Shown here one piece after another: positions 59,044-64,000 of a DNA stretch of 64,000 nt. Both the position numbers and the translations under genes were made by a program. The stretch is from Flavobacterium sp. MDT1-60. Lineage in GTDB: Bacteria > Bacteroidota > Bacteroidia > Flavobacteriales > Flavobacteriaceae. The notes under the pieces were generated by a model, which searched no databases, was not told the origin of the DNA, and was given only the letters and a program-made list of their open reading frames with translations. The stretch spans positions 558,001-622,000 of the forward strand of contig NZ_CP062159.1 in the NCBI RefSeq assembly GCF_014844035.1, read 5' to 3'. The first letter of the stretch is position 1. Each line of letters opens with the position of its first letter.

Positions 59044-61224
59044 ATGAGTAAGAAAATTAGAAAGCCGATAAAAAATGAGAGTGATTTCTCAAGCAAAATT
59101 TTAAAAATTTTATCGCAAAGCCCAAATAAGGCATTTAATTACAAACAGATAGGAGCAAAGCTTGAACTTGACGATACAAAAAGCAGAAATCAGATTATAA
59201 AAGATTTAAAAATACTGGCTTCTTCAAAGAAAATTATAGAGTCAGAACCAGGAAAATATTTAGTAAAAGTAGAAAGTCAGGATTATTACGAGGGAACAAT
59301 TGATATGACGAGCAGGAAAACCGCTTATTTTGTTTGTCCGGATTTTGCTGAAGATGTTTTTATTCCGACCAATAATTTGAATCGTGCTTTAGATAAAGAC
59401 AAAGTAAAAGTCTATGTTTATAACAGGAGAAAAGGTAAAAGACCTGAAGGAGAAGTAATTGAAGTTATAGAGAGAAATAAAACAGAATTTGTTGGTGTAA
59501 TAGATATTCAGGCAAATTTTGCTTTTGTATCGACAGCAAATCCTAAAATGTATACGGATATTTTTATTCCGAAAGATAAAATTGGTGAAGCAGAAAATGG
59601 TGATGTTGTATTGGTTACCATTGAAGATTGGCCAAAAAGAGCTGATAGTCCGTTTGGATCAGTTATCAGAGTTTTAGGAAAACCTGGTGAACATAATACC
59701 GAGATTCATGCCATTTTAGCCGAATATGGTTTACCGGCAGATTTTCCGGTAGAAGTAGAGGTTTATGCGCAGAAAATAGATACCTCGATTCAGGAAGCTG
59801 AGATTGCAAAACGTCGTGATATGCGTGATACGCTTACGTTTACGATAGATCCAAAAGATGCAAAAGATTTTGATGATGCGTTGTCTTTCAAAAAGTTAGA
59901 AAACGGAAATTATGAAATCGGAATTCATATTGCCGATGTTTCGTATTATTTGGAAGAAGGGACTATCTTAGATGATGAAGCTTATCAGCGAGCAACTTCG
60001 GTTTATTTGGTAGATAGAGTAGTGCCAATGCTTCCGGAAGTTTTATCTAATTTTGCCTGTTCGTTACGTCCGAATGAAGAGAAATATACATTCTCTGCTA
60101 TTTTTGAAATTTCTCCAACATCGCAGGTTATTAACCAATGGTTTGGTAGAACAGTTATTTATTCAGATCAGCGATTTGCTTATGAAGAAGCACAATATAT
60201 CATTGAAACAAAAGACAATACAATTCCGGTTGATATTTCAATAACCGGAGAGTCTTATATAGTTTCAGATGAAATTGTGGAAGCTACTTTAAAATTGGAT
60301 GAATTAGCGAAGATTTTGAGAAAGAAAAGAATGGCCAATGGTGCAATTTCTTTTGATAAAGTTGAAGTAAAATTCAACTTGGATGCGGAGGGAGAACCAG
60401 AAGGAGTATATTTCAAAGTTTCAAAAGATGCCAATCATCTGATTGAAGAATTCATGCTTTTAGCCAATAGAAAAGTGGCTGAATACATAGGAAAACAGAA
60501 AAAAACATTTGTTTACAGAATTCACGATGAACCAAACGAAGACAAATTAATTGCAATGGCAACAGTAATTGCCAAATTTGGTTATAAAATAGATTTCAGA
60601 AACAAAGGCGATATTTCAAAATCATTAAATGCCTTGATGGAAGAAGTGAATGGTAAAAAAGAGCAAAATTTAATTGATACTCTTGCGATTAGAAGTATGA
60701 GTAAGGCTAAATATTCGACAGAAAATATTGGACATTATGGTTTAGCTTTTGATTATTATAGTCATTTTACTTCGCCAATTCGTCGTTATCCAGATGTTAT
60801 GGTTCATAGATTATTGCAATATTATCTGGATGGAGGGAAATCTGTGGATGAAGAAGTTTATGAAACAAAATGTATGCATTGCTCCAATATGGAAAGTTTA
60901 GCTACTAATGCTGAACGTGACAGTATCAAATACATGCAGGTTAAATACATGCAGGATCACCAGGACGAAGAATTTTTGGGAGTTATTTCAGGAGTTACAG
61001 AATGGGGAATTTATGTTGAAATTGTTTCGAATAAATGTGAAGGAATGGTGAGAATCAGAGAAATAAAAGATGATTATTATACTTTCGATGAAAAACAATA
61101 TGCTTTGGTTGGAGCTACTTCAAACAGTATATTGCAATTAGGAGACGAAATTTATGTTAAAGTAAAAAATGCGGATTTGGTTAAAAAACAACTGGATTTT
61201 CATTTTTTAAGAAGAGCAGAATAG
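59044..61224 (+). CDS. rnr: Ribonuclease R
   Basis: A 726-residue 3'-5' exoribonuclease that degrades structured RNA. It has an N-terminal winged-helix region, two cold-shock/OB domains (GTIDMTSRKTAYFV and GVIDIQANFAFV), a catalytic RNB domain with the active-site acidic cluster DPKDAKDFDDALS, and a C-terminal S1 domain (GVISGVTEWGIYVEIVSNKC). The SPIRRYPDVMVHRL stretch is also diagnostic. The start is ATG 59044. It begins the plus-strand genes to the right of the candidate origin and is followed by the GIN protein gene after 24 bases. Confidence 0.97.
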   Translation: MSKKIRKPIKNESDFSSKILKILSQSPNKAFNYKQIGAKLELDDTKSRNQIIKDLKILASSKKIIESEPGKYLVKVESQDYYEGTIDMTSRKTAYFVCPDFAEDVFIPTNNLNRALDKDKVKVYVYNRRKGKRPEGEVIEVIERNKTEFVGVIDIQANFAFVSTANPKMYTDIFIPKDKIGEAENGDVVLVTIEDWPKRADSPFGSVIRVLGKPGEHNTEIHAILAEYGLPADFPVEVEVYAQKIDTSIQEAEIAKRRDMRDTLTFTIDPKDAKDFDDALSFKKLENGNYEIGIHIADVSYYLEEGTILDDEAYQRATSVYLVDRVVPMLPEVLSNFACSLRPNEEKYTFSAIFEISPTSQVINQWFGRTVIYSDQRFAYEEAQYIIETKDNTIPVDISITGESYIVSDEIVEATLKLDELAKILRKKRMANGAISFDKVEVKFNLDAEGEPEGVYFKVSKDANHLIEEFMLLANRKVAEYIGKQKKTFVYRIHDEPNEDKLIAMATVIAKFGYKIDFRNKGDISKSLNALMEEVNGKKEQNLIDTLAIRSMSKAKYSTENIGHYGLAFDYYSHFTSPIRRYPDVMVHRLLQYYLDGGKSVDEEVYETKCMHCSNMESLATNAERDSIKYMQVKYMQDHQDEEFLGVISGVTEWGIYVEIVSNKCEGMVRIREIKDDYYTFDEKQYALVGATSNSILQLGDEIYVKVKNADLVKKQLDFHFLRRAE

Positions 61225-61248
61225 TTATTAAATTAAAAAAGGAGAGAT

Positions 61249-61917
61249 ATGAAAAAGTTATTAATTGGCGTTGCAGTCTTGTTTGTACAAATGTCATTTG
61301 CGCAGGTAACCAAAGAGGTAGGAGATTTTGATACAGTAAAAGTTTTTGATAAACTTCACGTAAAATTAGTTGCGTCTTCAGACAATAAAGTTGTTATAAA
61401 AGGAGCTCGTGAATCAGAAGTGGAAGTGGTTAACAAAAAAGGAATACTTAAGTTAAGAATGCCTTTTCCAAAATTATTATCCGGAGATGATTTAGATATA
61501 ACTTTATATTACAAAAATATTGAGTTAATAGATGTAAATGAAGGGGCATTTGTTAGTAGTAAAGAAGCTATAAAAGCGACTGCATTTAAAGTAAGTGCTC
61601 AGGAAGGTGGTAAAATTAATGTTGATTTAGATGTTGATAAACTGAAAGTAAGTTCAGTTTCAGGTGGAGAAATTACTTTAACCGGAAAAGCTTCGAACCA
61701 GGATGCAAGTCTAGGAGCTGGTGGTTTTTTATTAGCAAGTAAATTAGTTACCTCACAAACTACAGTTAGCGTTTCTGCGGGAGGAAAAGCAGATGTAAAT
61801 GCTTCTACCCTTGTTGAAGCAAAAGTGAGCGCAGGAGGCTCTATTTACATTTATGGAAAACCAAAACAAATTAATCAAAAAACGGTTTTTGGAGGTAAAA
61901 TCGAAGAAGTGAAATAA
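61249..61917 (+). CDS. Head GIN domain-containing exported protein (DUF2807)
   Basis: A 222-residue protein with a signal peptide (MKKLLIGVAVLFVQMSFAQ) followed by a beta-helical DUF2807 domain. FDKLHVKLVASSDNKVVIKG and repeated short strands with A-S-G words (SVSSGGEIT-like, VSAGGKADV, KVSAGGSIYIYG) are typical. Such domains are common in Bacteroidota surface or periplasmic proteins; the function is not known. An unusual Shine-Dalgarno-like GGAGAG lies six bases before the ATG, rare in this phylum. The gap to rnr is short, so it may be co-transcribed with rnr. Confidence 0.85.
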   Translation: MKKLLIGVAVLFVQMSFAQVTKEVGDFDTVKVFDKLHVKLVASSDNKVVIKGARESEVEVVNKKGILKLRMPFPKLLSGDDLDITLYYKNIELIDVNEGAFVSSKEAIKATAFKVSAQEGGKINVDLDVDKLKVSSVSGGEITLTGKASNQDASLGAGGFLLASKLVTSQTTVSVSAGGKADVNASTLVEAKVSAGGSIYIYGKPKQINQKTVFGGKIEEVK

Positions 61918-61930
61918 TAATTCTATTTGA

Positions 61931-62608
61931 ATGATAAATGATATTTTGGCTGGACTGCCATGGGGACTTTTTTTAAGTTTTATGGTAGGTCCAGTATTTT
62001 TTATATTACTTGAAACCAGTATTACAAAAGGATTCAGAGCTGCAATTGTCTTTGATTTTGGTGTAGTTCTAGGTGATATTTTTTTTATAGCCGTTGCCTA
62101 TTTAGGAAGTTACAGATTAATTCAGAGTTTAAAAGATAAACCGGCCTTGTTTATTTTTGGAGGTATTATTATGCTGGCCTATGGCATTATCTCTTTCGTA
62201 AGATTAAGGAATGAAGAAAAAATTGATGACGAAGAAATTGATCGTGATATCATCAAAAGAAACTATGGAAGTTTGTTTATAAAAGGCTTTTTACTGAACG
62301 TTATTAACATTGGAGTTCTTGGTTTCTGGTTAGCTGTTATTATTTCGATTGGACCAAAATTAGAAATGCAAAACTCCAGAATGATTACTTTTTTTACATC
62401 AGTTATTATTACTTATTTATTAGTGGATTGTATTAAAATACTATTAGCCAAACAACTAAAATCTAAAATGACACCAAATAATATACTTAAAATAAAGAAA
62501 ATTATAAGTATTGTTTTAATGGTTTTTGGATTTGCTTTGATGATTCAGGGCTGGTTTCCAAAAGAAAAAGAAATGGTTAGAAATGCTTTTGAGAAGATTG
62601 AGAAGTAG
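61931..62608 (+). CDS. LysE family transporter
   Basis: A 225-residue inner-membrane exporter of the LysE/RhtB type with five to six helices. The N-terminal GLPWGLFLSFMVGPVFFILLETS, GFRAAIVFDFGVVLGDIFFI and the late INIGVLGFWLAVI are typical. LysE proteins export amino acids or small compounds; the substrate here is unknown. It begins 13 bases after the GIN gene stop and is closed by a strong terminator hairpin 27 bases downstream. Confidence 0.9.
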   Translation: MINDILAGLPWGLFLSFMVGPVFFILLETSITKGFRAAIVFDFGVVLGDIFFIAVAYLGSYRLIQSLKDKPALFIFGGIIMLAYGIISFVRLRNEEKIDDEEIDRDIIKRNYGSLFIKGFLLNVINIGVLGFWLAVIISIGPKLEMQNSRMITFFTSVIITYLLVDCIKILLAKQLKSKMTPNNILKIKKIISIVLMVFGFALMIQGWFPKEKEMVRNAFEKIEK

Positions 62609-62634
62609 TTGTTAATAACTGAAAAATATAAATT

Positions 62635-62659
62635 AAAACCTCTCATTTTGAGAGGTTTT
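62635..62659 (+). terminator. Intrinsic terminator after LysE gene
   Basis: AAAACCTCTCA (62635-62645) pairs with TGAGAGGTTTT (62649-62659) around a three-base loop, followed by more T residues. Confidence 0.9.
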
Positions 62660-62693
62660 TTTATGTTCAAAATCACATATTAAAACACAGTTT

Positions 62694-62791
62694 GTCATTC
62701 TGAGGAACGAGAAATCTCCGCAAGTAACTCTATAAAGATTGATTAACTTTATGGATAATTGTCGCGGAGATTCCTCGTTCCTCGGAATGAC
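62694..62791. repeat. MITE-like inverted repeat with 28-base arms
   Basis: Two inverted 28-base arms (62694-62721 and 62764-62791; core GAGGAACGAG and CTCGTTCCTC) match at 26 of 28 positions and enclose 42 bases. The element starts GTCATTC and ends GAATGAC. I recall similar palindromes dispersed in many Bacteroidota genomes; no transposase is encoded in it. Its position between the LysE terminator and the tRNA array is intergenic. Confidence 0.85.
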
Positions 62792-62842
62792 ATACGGTAT
62801 ATTGTAAATATAAAAGAAGATGTAATTTTCTGCAGATTTGTA

Positions 62843-63201
62843 AAATTATTATCTGGATTCGAACATAATCTTTATCTATTTTTTTCTAAAAATTAGACAT
62901 AAAAAAGAGATACATTTCTGTAGGTTTTTAAAGGCATCGTCCGAATTCGAACGCAAACTTTATCTAATTTTTTCTAAAAATTAAACATAAAAAAACTTCG
63001 AATTGCTTTGAAGCTTTTAGAGGCATCATCCGGATTTGAACACAAACTTTATCTAATTTTTTCTAAAAATTAAACATAAAAAAAACTTCGAATTGCTTTG
63101 AAGCTTTTAGAGGCATCGTTGGGATTTGAACCAATATATTTAATTAATTTTTTCTAAAAATTAGACATAAAAAAAAGAGATACATTTCTGTATCTCTTCT
63201 T
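62843..63201 (-). repeat. Tandem array of tRNA-Cys 3'-end copies with terminators
   Basis: Downstream of the tRNA-Cys gene (minus strand) four further copies of the T-arm plus acceptor end occur: 63110-63132, 63020-63043, 62931-62954 and a worn one near 62843-62868. The period is about 88-92 bases. After the first three copies and the real tRNA comes a small hairpin, a T run and a shared spacer beginning ATGTYTAATTTTTAGAAAA. The copies lack anticodon and D arms, so they are not tRNAs. They look like local duplications of the tRNA 3' end with its terminator. Confidence 0.85.
63175..63198 (-). terminator. Terminator of tRNA-Cys
   Basis: AAGAGATACA (63175-63184) pairs perfectly with TGTATCTCTT (63189-63198); the minus strand continues with a T run. 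Located four bases after the tRNA 3' end. Confidence 0.85.
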
Positions 63202-63202
63202 G

Positions 63203-63273
63203 AGGCATCGTCCGGATTCGAACCGGAGTAGGAGCTTTTGCAGAGCCCAGCCTAGCCGCTCGGCCACGACGCC
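63203..63273 (-). tRNA. tRNA-Cys (anticodon GCA)
   Basis: A 71-base cloverleaf on the minus strand: acceptor GGCGTCG with CGATGCC (one G-T pair), anticodon loop CTGCAAA giving GCA, and a T arm containing GGTTCGAATCC. Position 73 is U, the identity base of bacterial tRNA-Cys. CCA is not encoded. The gene is followed by a terminator and then by the array of partial copies. Confidence 0.95.
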
Positions 63274-63367
63274 ATTGCTTGAACGGATGGCAAAAGTAAC
63301 TAAAATCTTTAAAATTCAAAACTTTAAAAGTAACTATTTTAAAAAATTAGTTTTCTGCTGGGAATAA

Positions 63368-63727
63368 TTACTTTCTAATTTCCGTCATTTTTATAGTAAC
63401 TGATTCAACATCACCACCAATAGGAGGATTTATTTTAGAAACCCAAACCGTTGTTTTTTCTATTGTTTCTATCTCTGCCAAAACACGAATGTTGATTCTT
63501 TTGGCAACATGTTCTAATAAATGCGAACGAATAGCCATTTCTTCGGTAACAATTTTGTTTAAATGTACATAATCAACCGTGTCAGCAAGATGATCTGTTT
63601 GTGCTGATTTTTGTAAATTGGTTTTAATTTGTAGATCAACAGTGTAATCTGATCCAATTTTTCCTTCTTCAATTAAACACCCATGGTAGGAAAAAGTGCG
63701 GATGTTTTTTAGTTTTATAACTCCCAT
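63368..63727 (-). CDS. folB: Dihydroneopterin aldolase
   Basis: A 119-residue FolB enzyme of folate synthesis, cleaving dihydroneopterin to hydroxymethyl-dihydropterin and glycolaldehyde. The N-terminal IKLKNIRTFSYHGCLIEE carries the substrate-binding Glu region, HLLEHVAKRI is the central helix, and the late VWVSKINPPIGGDVESV holds the catalytic Lys. The length is standard. ATG at 63727; the divergent glnS gene starts 108 bases away, with an inverted repeat between the two. Confidence 0.93.
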   Translation of the reverse strand: MGVIKLKNIRTFSYHGCLIEEGKIGSDYTVDLQIKTNLQKSAQTDHLADTVDYVHLNKIVTEEMAIRSHLLEHVAKRINIRVLAEIETIEKTTVWVSKINPPIGGDVESVTIKMTEIRK

Positions 63728-63750
63728 TTTCTTATTGTTTAAAGTTTAAA

Positions 63751-63799
63751 GTTTCAGGTTTAACGCCACTTAAGTAACTTTAAAACTGAAACCTGAAAC
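63751..63799. repeat. Inverted repeat between folB and glnS
   Basis: GTTTCAGGTTT (63751-63761) and AAACCTGAAAC (63789-63799) are perfectly complementary around a 27-base loop, in the shared upstream region of folB and glnS. Confidence 0.7.
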
Positions 63800-63807
63800 C
63801 TTTTTTT

Positions 63808-63815
63808 TATCTTTG
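63808..63815 (+). promoter_or_regulatory. Putative -7 element of glnS
   Basis: TATCTTTG fits TAnnTTTG, 20 bases upstream of the glnS ATG. Confidence 0.5.
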
Positions 63816-63834
63816 CTAAAATTACTATAAAATA

Positions 63835-64000
63835 ATGGCATCAGAAGAGAAATCACTCAATTTTATTGAACAAATCATAGAGGAAGATTTAAAGTCAGGT
63901 CTTTCACAAAACAAACTTCATTTTCGTTTTCCACCAGAACCAAACGGATATTTGCACATTGGGCACGCAAGTTCGATTGCTCTAAATTTTGGTTTAGGAA
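63835..64000 (+). CDS. glnS: Glutaminyl-tRNA synthetase, 5' part (continues past the window)
   Basis: The first 55 codons of a class I aminoacyl-tRNA synthetase. After [20 protein letters not shown] comes the signature [19 protein letters not shown], with the HIGH motif of ATP binding and the PPEPNG loop used by GlnRS. GlnRS rather than GluRS is indicated by the [13 protein letters not shown] sequence and by the preceding N-terminal helix. It charges tRNA-Gln with glutamine. The gene runs off the right edge of the window, so the length is unknown. Confidence 0.93.
   Translation, partial: MASEEKSLNFIEQIIEEDLKSGLSQNKLHFRFPPEPNGYLHIGHASSIALNFGLG

Noticed and set aside
62843..63201. Several tRNA genes
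   Set aside because: Only T-arm and acceptor ends are repeated; anticodon and D arms are missing, so just one complete tRNA-Cys exists.
62600..63280. Integrated element at tRNA-Cys
   Set aside because: No integrase, cargo genes or long attachment repeat were found; the repeats are too closely spaced.

Overview
The window looks like a chromosomal segment of a Flavobacterium species (Bacteroidota): very AT-rich, with TAnnTTTG-type -7 promoter elements, a sprE/porW gene of the type IX secretion/gliding machinery, an F-type ATP synthase operon without beta and epsilon genes, flavobacterial families of unknown function, and many palindromic intergenic repeats. Most genes left of about 58 kb lie on the minus strand and most protein genes to the right lie on the plus strand. 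Together with a gene-free, AT-rich stretch carrying DnaA-box-like words (57845-58702), this suggests a replication origin near 58 kb.

Layout. 1-1.3 kb: end of an FtsX/LolE-type permease and rbfA. 1.5 kb: a CBS-domain remnant. 2-5.4 kb: a plus-strand trio (circularly permuted ATP-grasp, alpha-E, transglutaminase) typical of predicted peptide-ligating operons. 5.4-12.5 kb: minus-strand housekeeping and envelope genes (EnvC-like LytM protein, DUF4292 lipoprotein, TPR protein, nucleotidyltransferase, dUTPase, flippase, acetyltransferase). 12.6-12.9 kb: a repeat-hairpin locus that may be a non-coding RNA. 13-19.8 kb: an uncharacterised six-gene module in which a CbbX-like AAA+ ATPase and a NitT/TauT-like ABC transporter sit with a substrate-binding protein fused to an OmpA domain and two coiled-coil proteins. 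20-29 kb: ATP synthase operon, AtpZ-like protein, bactofilin and SprE. 29-41 kb: ABC-2 exporter, ferredoxin-type reductase, two orphan small proteins between palindromic repeats, GT9, upp, purD, a CapK-like ligase and an ORF6N protein followed by a striking array of palindromes. 41-50 kb: polysaccharide cluster (GT2, UXS, GT4, O-antigen ligase, polymerase-like protein, GT2, Wzx, Wzz). 50-58 kb: DUF6909-like protein, RAYT transposase, GH3, tatA, tex, rpiB. 58.7-64 kb: DUF2007, rnr, GIN protein, LysE, tRNA-Cys with a tandem array of tRNA 3'-end copies, folB and the start of glnS.

Six genes carry an apparent one-base deletion, five clearly in a homopolymer run. In each, one added base restores the expected protein. 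This points to indel errors in the underlying assembly rather than to six independent gene losses, and should be kept in mind when reading the polysaccharide cluster. The most interesting unexplained structures are the ORF6N palindrome array (40536-41149), the tRNA-Cys T-arm array (62843-63273), the hairpin-repeat locus at 12.6-12.9 kb and the AAA/ABC/OmpA module.
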